Shown: positions 1-7,416 of the stretch, in pieces | Numbering within the stretch: the first letter of the stretch is position 1 | Layout of the letters: every line of letters starts with the position of its first letter | Virus record (IMG/VR): IMGVR_UViG_3300042528_000022 | Coordinates: 1-34,549 of that record | Reading direction: 5' to 3' (one strand) | Origin: a virus | Length of the DNA stretch: 34,549 nt | Notes under the pieces: model-generated | The model's database searches: none | What the model was told of the DNA's origin: nothing | Seen by the model: only the letters and a program-made list of their open reading frames with translations | Made by a program: the position numbers and the translations under genes

Positions 1-32
1 TGTTTTAAAAATGTTGAAACTATACAGTGACT

Positions 33-61
33 TTGACATAATTTATTTATATTAATATATA
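33..61 (+). promoter_or_regulatory. Sigma70-like promoter candidate
   Basis: TTGACA at 33-38 and TATATA at 56-61 are separated by exactly 17 bases in a very AT-rich stretch, which matches the housekeeping -35/-10 layout. It would start transcription about 25 bases before the first gene. If the host is Bacteroidota, whose main sigma factor prefers different boxes, the match may be chance. A GTGTAA element at 81-86 lies downstream and is an alternative start signal. Confidence 0.4.
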
Positions 62-80
62 TTCTATAGTTTTTCAACCA

Positions 81-86
81 GTGTAA
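81..86 (+). promoter_or_regulatory. GTGTAA motif before the first connector gene
   Basis: GTGTAA followed by 8 A/T/G-rich bases and then the ATG at 95. One of eight copies of this hexamer at 8-14 nt before a start codon in the window. Proposed core of a phage late promoter; a translation-initiation role cannot be excluded from sequence alone. Confidence 0.5.
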
Positions 87-94
87 AGGTATAT

Positions 95-550
95 ATGGCT
101 ACGAATCTTATATCTGCTTCAGAAAGAACCGCGCTTAATGCGGTTATTGATGATGTTCATGAGACTTTTGCTCGCGAAATCACTGTTTTTAAAGAAGCCT
201 CACAGATTGTAATTATTACTGACCCTAACTTTAATCCATTATATAATACTGCTGGTCAAACCACTTCATATGTAAATACACCAGTTTATAAGACATTTAA
301 AGTAAGAATATTTTATAACGACGACATTAGTAAAAAATACTGGAACGAATCAGGACTAGCTTCTCAAATTAAATTAGAAGTCGTTGTTGGATCTGTAAGA
401 ATAAAGATGCGAGCAGAAGATTATAATTATATTAAAGATGCCCGCCGTTTTGATCTTGATGGAAAACGATTTGTATTGAATTCTTCATTTAGACCTCATG
501 GTTTATTTGACAATCAATATTATACTCTTTATCTCAAACCTGACGCATAA
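95..550 (+). CDS. Putative head-tail connector / head-closure protein (151 aa)
   Basis: A 151-residue soluble protein with no signal peptide or membrane segment. The N-terminal third (residues 5-35) looks helical; the rest is rich in beta-type segments and aromatic residues (for example YKTFKVRIFYND near 65-76 and the C-terminal NQYYTLYL). This size and the order connector, tail-completion, tube are what phages usually place between capsid and tail genes, so a head-closure role is inferred from context, not from a diagnostic motif. The start follows GTGTAA and the leader GGTATAT with no Shine-Dalgarno sequence. The next gene begins 3 bases after its stop, so the two are probably co-translated. 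Another small neck protein is the main alternative. Confidence 0.45.
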   Translation: MATNLISASERTALNAVIDDVHETFAREITVFKEASQIVIITDPNFNPLYNTAGQTTSYVNTPVYKTFKVRIFYNDDISKKYWNESGLASQIKLEVVVGSVRIKMRAEDYNYIKDARRFDLDGKRFVLNSSFRPHGLFDNQYYTLYLKPDA

Positions 551-553
551 AAT

Positions 554-1144
554 ATGGACCCAGATTACAGAAAAATAATGCAAGATTTGCAAGCCGACAA
601 AGAGTATCAAAAAGAAGTTCATAGAATAGTTGAAAAAGAATTCAATAAAATAAAAAATCAATATTTACAAGAATTTCTTAACCATCCTATCACTCAAGAA
701 ATAAAAGGAGGTATAGACGCAACAAATACATCAGGAACTCTTGCCGGTATAACTAATTTATATTCTTTTATTGGGTTCGATGAAGGATCTGACCCCATAA
801 AACCCATTGAAGATTTATTAGAAAAATCTAATTACAGAATTGTTTTTAATAACAAAGCTTTAGATAGTACAATTATTTTTGATATACCTACCGCTGTGCA
901 AATATTTGAAATAACGCCTATGCCTTGGGCAGTTGGCAGAAGTTGGGCGAGAGGAATCGAAACTGGAATATCGGGTCTTGGATATTATTTAAAAAAAATA
1001 AAAAACAGTCGATCTGGATTCGGTATTCAATCATCAACCAATCAAGTTAGACCGGGAACTGTTTTTAAAAATACAAAATACATATCTGATTTAATAAACA
1101 AATTCTCTAAAGATTTAAAAAGTTTAAATAAAATTACAGCATGA
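554..1144 (+). CDS. Putative neck / tail-completion protein (196 aa)
   Basis: A 196-residue protein of unknown family. Residues 1-45 are highly charged and predicted helical (lysine- and glutamate-rich, consistent with a short coiled coil). The centre contains a Trp-rich stretch, PWAVGRSWARGIETG (about 124-138), and the C-terminus is basic with many lysines. Basic proteins of this size beside tail tube genes are often HK97 gp10-like tail-completion proteins, so I offer that role from position and size only. It starts 3 bases after the upstream stop, and its TGA overlaps the ATG of the next gene as ATGA, showing tight translational coupling within a four-gene unit. Confidence 0.4.
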   Translation: MDPDYRKIMQDLQADKEYQKEVHRIVEKEFNKIKNQYLQEFLNHPITQEIKGGIDATNTSGTLAGITNLYSFIGFDEGSDPIKPIEDLLEKSNYRIVFNNKALDSTIIFDIPTAVQIFEITPMPWAVGRSWARGIETGISGLGYYLKKIKNSRSGFGIQSSTNQVRPGTVFKNTKYISDLINKFSKDLKSLNKITA

Positions 1145-2001
1145 AACCGACATTTACTCATAATGTTATTAATAGTTTTTTTCTTTGGTTCGATAATTTC
1201 TTAATGACCAAAGGTGACGCTTATAAAACTTATACAACAAAACTATATAATTATCAAGACCCTCGACTTGGTGGAGATAAAGTTGTTTACGGATCTCCAT
1301 ATAAACAATGGGTATACGATAAAAACATAACTGGCGCAACAATACCATCTGGTTTCACAATTAATAATCAATTTGTATCTACTGGTACAAGCGGTATGAG
1401 AATTGATTTTGATAATGGCAGAATTATTTTTAATAGCGGAGTTTCAACGGGCCTGAACATAACCGGAACTTATTCAGTCAAAGAAGTAAACAGTTATATA
1501 ACAGATCAGCCAGAAGATAATTTAATAATTGAAAACAAATTCGTAACAAATAGCAGATTCACAGTATCTGAAAATTATATTGCTCCATATAATCCTGTTA
1601 CTCCTTGTATATTCGCTTCTATACAAACCGCTCATAATACTGCATTCGCTTTTGGCGGTGAAGACGAAACAAAATGCATTATTAAAGTCGTAGCGTTTTG
1701 TGAAAACTTATATCAGCTAGACGGAGTTCTTAGCGTATTTGGCGATTCATATAATGAAATATTTAGCATCATACCAATGACAGGTCATCCATTAGGAGAA
1801 TTCAATGAAATGAAAACTGGCGCATATCCTACAGGATATGATTATAAAAATTTAAGCAACGCATACAACTCTCAAACTCTTTTTATATCTCATGTCGAAA
1901 CTTCAAAGATTCGCGATAGCGTTATTAAAGAATTAAATCCAATTCTTCATATTGGATTTTTAGACTTTGAAATCAAAACTTATCGATACCCTCGATTATA
2001 A
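1141..2001 (+). CDS. Putative tail terminator / neck-region virion protein (286 aa)
   Basis: A 286-residue protein not assigned to a family. It has a short helical N-terminus (NVINSFFLWFDNFLMTKG) and then a long beta-rich part with many Gly, Thr, Asn and Tyr residues, ending in IGFLDFEIKTYRYPRL. The short hydrophobic N-terminal segment is interrupted by Asn and Asp and does not look like a true membrane span. The gene is coupled to its upstream neighbour by an ATGA overlap and is followed, after a 70-base AT-rich gap, by the probable tail tube gene. That places it where tail-terminator or tail-completion proteins usually lie. This is contextual inference. Confidence 0.35.
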   Translation: MKPTFTHNVINSFFLWFDNFLMTKGDAYKTYTTKLYNYQDPRLGGDKVVYGSPYKQWVYDKNITGATIPSGFTINNQFVSTGTSGMRIDFDNGRIIFNSGVSTGLNITGTYSVKEVNSYITDQPEDNLIIENKFVTNSRFTVSENYIAPYNPVTPCIFASIQTAHNTAFAFGGEDETKCIIKVVAFCENLYQLDGVLSVFGDSYNEIFSIIPMTGHPLGEFNEMKTGAYPTGYDYKNLSNAYNSQTLFISHVETSKIRDSVIKELNPILHIGFLDFEIKTYRYPRL

Positions 2002-2022
2002 TTTCACAAAAACAACCAATCA

Positions 2023-2071
2023 CTGTAAAAAATATTAACAATTTAACAACAATTAAACAAATAAAAAACAT
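2023..2071 (+). promoter_or_regulatory. A/C-rich leader with CTGTAA variant
   Basis: The gap before the tail tube gene is almost free of G. It contains CTGTAA at 2023-2028, one base different from the GTGTAA element, 43 bases before the ATG. It could be an extra late promoter with a longer leader, or simply an unstructured SD-less translation leader that lets this abundant protein be translated strongly. Confidence 0.25.
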
Positions 2072-3436
2072 ATGGCAAGAAATCGTGTAATATACCAAAG
2101 TCAAGCTTTATTTATCGCTCCTAGTGCTACTGGCGTTCAAGTCAGTGGAACTACTGGACCTAATGTCGGAATAACATTGTCCCCGACAATCAGCAATCCA
2201 CTTAACACTGGAGAATTAGCTTCTGGCGTTTCTCTATTGAAAAAAATGGATCGTATTCAAAATTGTAATTTTAATTTCTCAATCAATAGACAAGATATTA
2301 ATGAATTCGGCAAACTAGCTCGCATTGATTCTATCGTTATGGAAACTCCAACTGTAGGTTTGGACTTTTCATATTACGCAACCGATGGATACAACGAAAG
2401 ATTGATGGGTTTTAATATTACTGGATTCAAGAGCGATGGAACAACATTTATCGATGATAATATTGTTAATGGCGCTCAAGCTATTTCCGGATTGTTATCA
2501 GATCTTCAAGGAAATAATTATTATATCCTAACCGTTGATGAAGGTGAAGACGTAGTTGGTGGAAATTTAACTCCAAGTTCAACAATTGTCGCTTTAGGGA
2601 ATGTCTTTATCAGCGAATACGGTTTCGAAGCTAGTGTCGGCGCAATTCCAACCGTATCGGTAACTCTTGAAGCGTTTAATATTAAATCAGACGCTAGTGA
2701 AGCTCCATTAATATTAACTGCGGCTGTGACTCCAATTGGTAATGCTGGAGCAAATATTACTACTATCACTGGAATTAGTCCAGCAGTAGATCTTTTCGCT
2801 AACCCCGCTACCAAATTAACCAACGTTAAAAATGGTTATAAACTAGATATTAGTAGAGATTTTACAGGCTCAATTGGTTCCGCTCCTGGTGTTAACTTTA
2901 CAGGATTTACTACAGGATCAAGCACTGTTTCCGCTCTTCGTCCCGGCGATATCCAATTGACATTGCCATCAAGCGAAGGATTTACAAATTTATCAGCCGC
3001 TCACATTCAATCATTCAGTTTCACTCTGCCTCTTTCCAGAACAGTATTACAACGTCTTGGAAACACATTCGGTTTCGCTAGAGTAATCGATGTTCCTATT
3101 AACATGGATTTAAGTATGAGCGCAATTGTTTCTGAATTGAAAGATGGAAATCTATTTGATATTCTTGCTAGCCCAACTAAACAAGATTTCACTATTGCCT
3201 TGAAAGATTCAAATGGCAATAGAAAGATCGCTTATACAATTAAAGGAGCCATACTACAAGGCGAAACGTATTCTGAAAACATTGGTGATAATCAAACGGT
3301 TGATCTAACATACACCGTTCAAATCGGTGGTGCTAATGATACTACTGCTGGTTTATTTATGTCTGGTAGTTACGCAAACAATCTTGATTCAATAACCAGC
3401 GGATTCTTTAAACTAGGAACAGGTAAGCTAGGTTAA
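2072..3436 (+). CDS. Probable major tail tube protein (454 aa)
   Basis: A 454-residue, beta-rich, Gly/Thr/Ser-rich protein with no membrane segments. The stretch around residues 60-90 (FNFSINRQDINEFGKLARID) resembles the 'Rx(D/E)xxxxGK' region seen in siphovirus tail tube proteins; the repeated alternation of hydrophobic and polar residues fits a tube-fold beta sandwich. Residues of about 215-330 form a Gly/Thr-rich insert that could be an extra surface domain. It is the last gene of the plus-strand unit, has its own A-rich leader, and is followed within 20 bases by a strong terminator, as expected for a highly expressed structural gene. No sheath or tape-measure gene follows. A major virion protein is likely; tube rather than another tail subunit is less sure. 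Confidence 0.55.
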   Translation: MARNRVIYQSQALFIAPSATGVQVSGTTGPNVGITLSPTISNPLNTGELASGVSLLKKMDRIQNCNFNFSINRQDINEFGKLARIDSIVMETPTVGLDFSYYATDGYNERLMGFNITGFKSDGTTFIDDNIVNGAQAISGLLSDLQGNNYYILTVDEGEDVVGGNLTPSSTIVALGNVFISEYGFEASVGAIPTVSVTLEAFNIKSDASEAPLILTAAVTPIGNAGANITTITGISPAVDLFANPATKLTNVKNGYKLDISRDFTGSIGSAPGVNFTGFTTGSSTVSALRPGDIQLTLPSSEGFTNLSAAHIQSFSFTLPLSRTVLQRLGNTFGFARVIDVPINMDLSMSAIVSELKDGNLFDILASPTKQDFTIALKDSNGNRKIAYTIKGAILQGETYSENIGDNQTVDLTYTVQIGGANDTTAGLFMSGSYANNLDSITSGFFKLGTGKLG

Positions 3437-3454
3437 TATAAAATAACAATAAAA

Positions 3455-3486
3455 AACCCCAGTCGAAAGACTGGGGTTCTTTTTTT
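3455..3486. terminator. Bidirectional rho-independent terminator
   Basis: A perfect 10-bp stem (3455-3464 with 3469-3478, AACCCCAGTC) closed by a GAAA tetraloop. It has A6 on the left and a T run on the right, so it can end transcription from both strands. It sits between the convergent tail tube gene and the 170-residue minus-strand gene. Confidence 0.93.
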
Positions 3487-3488
3487 AC

Positions 3489-4001
3489 TTATGGATGACC
3501 ATATCCATATGGATAATAAAAAAATCCAGATCCTGTAAATATTGGCGAACCATCTTCACCAGCCACTTGCACAGGCGCAGCTTGATAAATGTTGTAACTA
3601 GATACTAATCTTTCCATTTCTTCTCTAGCGTCATTAGCTAATCCACGATATGTTTTTGCAAGTTCATTTTTATTTGTACGCGTAATCATCGTGTCGCCTT
3701 CACGCAAAGTTACGAAATCCACAGAGCTATCTACTCCGCGCAAAACTTGACGAGTCTTTTTTGTATAAAACTCATACAAGTACATTTGCTTATATATTGA
3801 TCTTTCTTCTTGTTGAAAAAACCCTGTTGGTTCAAAATTAGAATTTTGTACTGAATATTGGCTGTATATTTTTGTATTTAACAAACCAACATTATTAGCA
3901 AGCCATCCTGAAATATAATAAAATTGAGCATAGCCGCTATCATACTCAAATTCATTCGCGAATATTTCATCAGCTAAATCATGTACACTATAAGCTACCA
4001 T
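3489..4001 (-). CDS. Possible head-tail adaptor or other neck protein (170 aa)
   Basis: A 170-residue protein that I cannot assign to a family by motif. Residues 1-130 look largely helical, with many aromatic residues (GYAQFYYISGWLANN at 23-37, YKQMYLYEFYTKKTRQVL) and a charged helix, AREEMERLVSSY, near 126-137. The C-terminus is a Gly/Tyr/Pro tail (FFYYPYGYGHP). A mostly helical protein of this size among connector genes fits the adaptor (HK97 gp6-like) group, which is a guess from composition and context. The start is 9 bases after GTGTAA, which itself overlaps the stop codon of the APS kinase-like gene, so this gene can be expressed apart from the kinase. Confidence 0.35.
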   Translation of the reverse strand: MVAYSVHDLADEIFANEFEYDSGYAQFYYISGWLANNVGLLNTKIYSQYSVQNSNFEPTGFFQQEERSIYKQMYLYEFYTKKTRQVLRGVDSSVDFVTLREGDTMITRTNKNELAKTYRGLANDAREEMERLVSSYNIYQAAPVQVAGEDGSPIFTGSGFFYYPYGYGHP

Positions 4002-4010
4002 ATATATATC

Positions 4011-4016
4011 TTACAC
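4011..4016 (-). promoter_or_regulatory. GTGTAA motif overlapping the APS kinase stop codon
   Basis: Read on the minus strand, the last Val codon and stop of the kinase are GTG TAA. This hexamer is followed by nine bases, GATATATAT, and the ATG of the 170-residue gene. It is one of two cases in the window where the motif is made from the upstream gene's terminal GTG-TAA. Confidence 0.5.
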
Positions 4017-4466
4017 TTTTTTATTTAACTTACGAACTAATTCGTTGTATATCATTTTAGAATAATAATTGCTATTCTTACTTTGAACTTCGATATCAAA
4101 CTTTTTCGGCGGCTCAAATACTTTATTAGTATCTTCGTATGTTGATTCGTTAATGGTATTCATAAATATTAAAAAATCAGGATCAAATTGATCTCTAGTT
4201 TTTTGAAACGGACATACAAAGTCGCAAATGACTATTTCATTATATTGACCGTACATGTCGGCCAAATCTTTCATTCTTTTACCTTGACGTTCACGACCAG
4301 TTTCACTGAAGTCCCAATCGTTAAATTGTTCACGAACTTTATCTGCATTTAACCAATGACATTTATAATGATGGCTCAAAAGATAAGATAAATCTGCCGC
4401 TAATGTGGTTTTACCAGATCCCGGCAAACCCATAATTAATACCTTTAAAAACGAACCAATTGGCAT
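4011..4466 (-). CDS. cysC: Adenylylsulfate (APS) kinase-like protein, CysC family
   Basis: A 151-residue P-loop kinase predicted to phosphorylate adenosine 5'-phosphosulfate to PAPS, the universal sulfate donor. Walker A GLPGSGKT lies at residues 13-20. The APS-kinase substrate motif, usually DGDNVR, appears as NADKVR at 40-45. FSETGRERQGKRM (53-65) matches the family FS...R...R segment, and VICDFVCPF (79-87) followed by TRDQF matches the conserved I..F.SP....R block. Residues near 116-125 (KVFEPPKKFD) align with the 'vYE.P..p' region. The protein is shorter than usual (about 200 residues) with a reduced lid. It starts 10 bases from the oppositely oriented sulfotransferase, which needs PAPS, so a joint sulfation role is the natural reading. 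A kinase of another small substrate is the alternative. Confidence 0.75.
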   Translation of the reverse strand: MPIGSFLKVLIMGLPGSGKTTLAADLSYLLSHHYKCHWLNADKVREQFNDWDFSETGRERQGKRMKDLADMYGQYNEIVICDFVCPFQKTRDQFDPDFLIFMNTINESTYEDTNKVFEPPKKFDIEVQSKNSNYYSKMIYNELVRKLNKKV

Positions 4467-4476
4467 ATTATATGGT

Positions 4477-5301
4477 ATGGTTGAAAAGATATTTTTTCAA
4501 TGTTCACTACCTCGGGCAGGTTCGACACTTTTACAAAATGTGCTGGCGCAAAATCCTGATTTTTATGCCACGCCAACTAGTGGATTAATTGAAATCTTCC
4601 TTAATGCTAGAAATATTTATTCTACAAATATTGAATTTAAGGCTCAAGACATCAATGTAGTTGAACCAGCATTCAAAGCTCTTTGTAAAGAAGGCATGTT
4701 TGCATATTTTAACGCTATCACTGATAAGAAATATGTTATTGACAAGAGCAGAGGTTGGAGCGTTACATACGATTTTCTAAATTGGTATTATCCAGAACCA
4801 AAGGTTATTGTTATGGTTCGCGATCTGCGAGCGGTTGTGGCGAGCATGGAAAAGAAGTGGCGACAATATCAGCACATTGATGCTGGCCTTCAGAACTGGA
4901 ACGAACTTCGTAACACTACGGTTGATAAGAGAATAGATTACTTTTTAATGCAAGCGCCGCCACTTGCTGTAAGTATTGATGTATTGTATGATACTATTAT
5001 GCGTAAATTAAGTAAGAAATGTTTGTTTATTAAGTTTGAAAACTTCGCCAGTAATCCTCAAAGAGAAATGGAACGAGTATACGAATATCTTGAATTACCA
5101 TTTTATCAACACGACTTTAACAACGTAGAACAAAAGACTTTTGAAGATGACCGTATGCACATTCCTTTTGGTGACCATACTATTCAAAAAGTAATCAAAC
5201 CAGTACCTAACGACTATATAGATATTCTTGGAAAACAGAACTGTGATAACATATACAATAAGTTCTCTTGGTTCTATAAAGCTTTTAGTTACGATTATTA
5301 A
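4477..5301 (+). CDS. PAPS-dependent sulfotransferase
   Basis: A 274-residue cytosolic sulfotransferase that should move sulfate from PAPS to a hydroxyl or amine of a glycan, protein or small molecule. The 5'-phosphosulfate loop is LPRAGSTLLQ at residues 11-20. IDKSRGW (88-94) matches the family's 'dKsp' segment. VIVMVRDLRAVVASM (110-124), with R115 and S123, fits the 3'-phosphate-binding motif. FENFASNPQREMERVYEYLE (187-206) is the typical C-terminal 'yEdl..dp....r.yefL' helix. I chose ATG 4477 rather than an upstream ATG at 4405, because the extra 24 residues would lie antisense inside the kinase P-loop region and the family fold begins at KIFFQCSLPRAGS. No GTGTAA motif precedes it. The acceptor cannot be deduced from sequence. 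Confidence 0.88.
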   Translation: MVEKIFFQCSLPRAGSTLLQNVLAQNPDFYATPTSGLIEIFLNARNIYSTNIEFKAQDINVVEPAFKALCKEGMFAYFNAITDKKYVIDKSRGWSVTYDFLNWYYPEPKVIVMVRDLRAVVASMEKKWRQYQHIDAGLQNWNELRNTTVDKRIDYFLMQAPPLAVSIDVLYDTIMRKLSKKCLFIKFENFASNPQREMERVYEYLELPFYQHDFNNVEQKTFEDDRMHIPFGDHTIQKVIKPVPNDYIDILGKQNCDNIYNKFSWFYKAFSYDY

Positions 5302-5321
5302 TTTCTATAGATAAAAAAATA

Positions 5322-5327
5322 GTGTAA
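5322..5327 (+). promoter_or_regulatory. GTGTAA motif before the 93-residue gene
   Basis: GTGTAA preceded by A-rich DNA and followed by 14 A/T/C bases to the ATG at 5342. It lies in the 40-base gap after the sulfotransferase gene, so the small gene probably has its own promoter. Confidence 0.5.
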
Positions 5328-5341
5328 AATTAAATACAAAT

Positions 5342-5623
5342 ATGAGCGACCCAACATTCCCAATTATCAATCTACCAAGTGCTGTAGAAATTCAACAAGC
5401 TGCTAATACCAGCCAAATCGAAATCCTTCAAACCACAGACGACCCAATCGGTAAGACTGTAAAGAGTTTGGTAAAGATATCAACCACTCCTTACGCTCAT
5501 AACTGGTATACAGTATGGTCTGGAGATACATATGATCAAGCTGGTCAATGGACGGACACCCAATTGTCTGCCGCCATCGTTACTCTAGTAATGGCAGAAT
5601 ATCCTCCCGCTTTGACACGATAA
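5342..5623 (+). CDS. Small protein of unknown function (93 aa)
   Basis: A 93-residue protein without recognisable domain, signal peptide or membrane span. The first 45 residues are rich in Ile, Gln and Thr; the second half contains a Trp/Tyr cluster (HNWYTVWSGDTYDQAGQW, 54-71), followed by a short helix and the end EYPPALTR. The gene has its own GTGTAA element 14 bases upstream and a strong terminator about 36 bases downstream, so it forms a complete one-gene unit. Sharing the signal found at virion genes suggests a late, abundant product, perhaps a small virion component. The function is unknown. Confidence 0.6.
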   Translation: MSDPTFPIINLPSAVEIQQAANTSQIEILQTTDDPIGKTVKSLVKISTTPYAHNWYTVWSGDTYDQAGQWTDTQLSAAIVTLVMAEYPPALTR

Positions 5624-5659
5624 TAACTGTAGAAAACAATACCAAAAAAACATAAAATA

Positions 5660-5692
5660 CCTCAAGGACATATTGTTCTTGAGGTTTTTTTT
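5660..5692 (+). terminator. Rho-independent terminator or attenuator
   Basis: The stem pairs 5660-5668 (CCTCAAGGA) with 5676-5684 (TTCTTGAGG), giving nine pairs including one G-U, with a 7-base loop and a T8 tract at 5685-5692. The next base is the A of the glycosyltransferase ATG. The element ends the 93-residue gene transcript and must be read through, or be placed in a leader, for the downstream genes to be expressed from upstream. Confidence 0.9.
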
Positions 5693-6457
5693 ATGGCTGA
5701 AAAAAAGAAAGTATTAATAGCAACTCCATCTTACGACGGCAAACTGGATGTTTATTATATCGACTCACTTCTAAACACTTTATCATTAGCTGAAAAGAAT
5801 AATGTAGAAGTATATCCATTGTTTATTTGTTACGACTCTCTTATTCAACGTGCGCGAAATGATTTGTTTAAACTTGCTTATAGTAACGATATTGATAATT
5901 TGTTTTTTATTGATGGTGATGTGGGATGGAATCCTCAAGATTTTTACAAGCTGGTAAAAAGCGACAAAGATATTATCGGCGGATCTTATAGAAAAAAGAC
6001 TGATAACGAAGAGCTTTACGTTGTGAAAGCTCTTGATAAAGATAATTCTAAATTAAATTTGAGCGTTGATAAAGACGGCATTCTTGAAGTGGCAGGTTTA
6101 GGTTGCGGATTCATGAAAATTTCTCGCAAAGCTATGAACGCTTTATGGGAGATTTCTAAACCGTATACCTCAGAAAAAGGTGACACACGAATGGTGTTTG
6201 AAGTCGTTTGTGAAGACGGCGATCTTATCAGCGAAGATATTTATATGTGTAAGAAGTGGCGCAATCTTGGTAATAGCATTTATCTCGATACTAACATCAC
6301 ATGTTCGCACACAGGCGCGAAGACGTTCGTAGGAGACGTTGGTAAATGGATCAACTCTTTTAAAAATCAAAATACCTTCAATCCACAACCGACAACCGAT
6401 CTGTCTAAATATTTTGTAAAGAATAATGATGAAGATGATTTTAAAGTTCTTGTATGA
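5693..6457 (+). CDS. GT-A fold glycosyltransferase
   Basis: A 254-residue enzyme predicted to transfer a sugar from a nucleotide-sugar donor. The N-terminus KVLIATPSYDGKLDV (6-20) is the first beta strand of a GT-A Rossmann-like fold. DSLIQRARND (48-57) is the conserved segment that precedes the metal site, and FFIDGDVGW (71-79) contains the DxD-type motif DGD at 74-76. A later ED pair (181-182) and CSHTG (204-208), with a candidate metal-ligand His, match small phage and bacterial enzymes of this group. The final 25 residues are an acidic tail. The ATG directly follows the T tract of a terminator, and no other Met occurs before residue 141. Its stop overlaps the next ATG (ATGA), forming a two-gene glycosyltransferase operon. 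Sugar and acceptor are unknown. Confidence 0.8.
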   Translation: MAEKKKVLIATPSYDGKLDVYYIDSLLNTLSLAEKNNVEVYPLFICYDSLIQRARNDLFKLAYSNDIDNLFFIDGDVGWNPQDFYKLVKSDKDIIGGSYRKKTDNEELYVVKALDKDNSKLNLSVDKDGILEVAGLGCGFMKISRKAMNALWEISKPYTSEKGDTRMVFEVVCEDGDLISEDIYMCKKWRNLGNSIYLDTNITCSHTGAKTFVGDVGKWINSFKNQNTFNPQPTTDLSKYFVKNNDEDDFKVLV

Positions 6458-7416
6458 CGGATATTTACGCAGACATTATTTTATTTGATAGCATAGGTTC
6501 TCCATACGATGGAAATACCATGCACAAATGTGGAATGGGCGGCAGCGAGTTTCAAGCTATTTTACTTCTTGAAGAGTTATCTAAAGAAGGATACAAAGTT
6601 ATATGCCTAAACAATTCTAATAAAGAATCTTTTGTAAATGGAGTGTTGTATGCGCCAAACAAGTTGGTTGATAGTTATAAATTCAAGTGCAAGAATTTAA
6701 TAATCCATAGGTATAGCGAAATTCCTAAAATCGCTCATAAAAAAGCATTCATGTGGGCAACCGATTTGAATGGCGTTCATAATCTAAAATTCTATAAGCT
6801 ATTTGAAGAAAAGAAACTAACTTTAATTACACTCAGTAATTTTCATAACGATTTGTTTCCAAAGTCTTGGGACAAGCATGTAATTTATTTCATGATACCT
6901 GATTGGGTATATGAGTATTCTATACCAGAGAACAAGAAAGATTATATATACGCCAGTAGTTTGATGAAAGGATATTCATCCACATTACCATTATGGAAAT
7001 ATCTAAAAAATGAAAAACTACTTAGTAAAACTGATGTATTGAATGTTTGTTTACCGGGATATGACAATCCGACCCAAGACATAAGCGAAAAAGATTATGG
7101 AATCAATTATCTTGGAACTTTGAAGTTCAAAGAAGTTATAGAACTGATGGCGAAATGTCGCGGCATGTTTTATGTCAATACTATGCCCGAGACTTTTGGC
7201 ATAAGCGTTGTACTAGCCGACATATTAAAGACAACCCCATTTGTTTATGGTATAAACGGTCTAGGAAGTTTATCTGAATTAATAAATAATAAAAATCTTA
7301 CTACCGACATGCAAGAATACATCAATATGTTTAAAACTTATTCAAGCTTAAATGAAACGCCGCGAAACTTCCGCCCAAAGATGGTTATTAAATGGTGGAA
7401 GAAAGTATTGATTTAA
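6454..7416 (+). CDS. GT-B fold glycosyltransferase (GT4-like)
   Basis: A 320-residue putative glycosyltransferase. The N-terminal domain has the GGSEFQAILLLEEL motif (29-42), the glycine-rich helix start typical of GT4 enzymes. The C-terminal domain has MPETFGISVVLADIL (244-258), corresponding to the donor-binding E..G....E.. region, followed by PFVYGINGLG. LGTLKFKEVIELMAKCRGMFYVN (220-242) fits the preceding helix and strand. The second acidic residue of the classical EX7E pair is replaced by hydrophobic or Asp residues, so activity is likely but not certain. It is coupled to the GT-A gene by an ATGA overlap, suggesting that the two extend the same glycan. It converges with the FkbM-like gene, sharing the TTAA of both stop codons at 7413-7416. 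Confidence 0.72.
   Translation: MTDIYADIILFDSIGSPYDGNTMHKCGMGGSEFQAILLLEELSKEGYKVICLNNSNKESFVNGVLYAPNKLVDSYKFKCKNLIIHRYSEIPKIAHKKAFMWATDLNGVHNLKFYKLFEEKKLTLITLSNFHNDLFPKSWDKHVIYFMIPDWVYEYSIPENKKDYIYASSLMKGYSSTLPLWKYLKNEKLLSKTDVLNVCLPGYDNPTQDISEKDYGINYLGTLKFKEVIELMAKCRGMFYVNTMPETFGISVVLADILKTTPFVYGINGLGSLSELINNKNLTTDMQEYINMFKTYSSLNETPRNFRPKMVIKWWKKVLI

Noticed and set aside
13-79. Imperfect inverted repeat (GTTGAAAC...TATA with TATAG...TTTTCAAC) around the left promoter
   Set aside because: The arms contain mismatches and the spacer is about 40 bases of A/T; similar pairings arise easily in such AT-rich DNA, so I do not call an operator.
2521-3219. Antisense open frames opposite the tail tube gene
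   Set aside because: They lie opposite a well-formed gene with a terminator, and have no leader or family signal.
4405-4476. Longer sulfotransferase N-terminus from ATG 4405
   Set aside because: These 72 bases are antisense to the kinase P-loop region, and the fold begins at residues following ATG 4477.
6247-6252. GTGTAA inside the GT-A glycosyltransferase gene as a promoter
   Set aside because: It lies within codons, about 200 bases before the next start, and chance copies of a hexamer are expected in a window this size.
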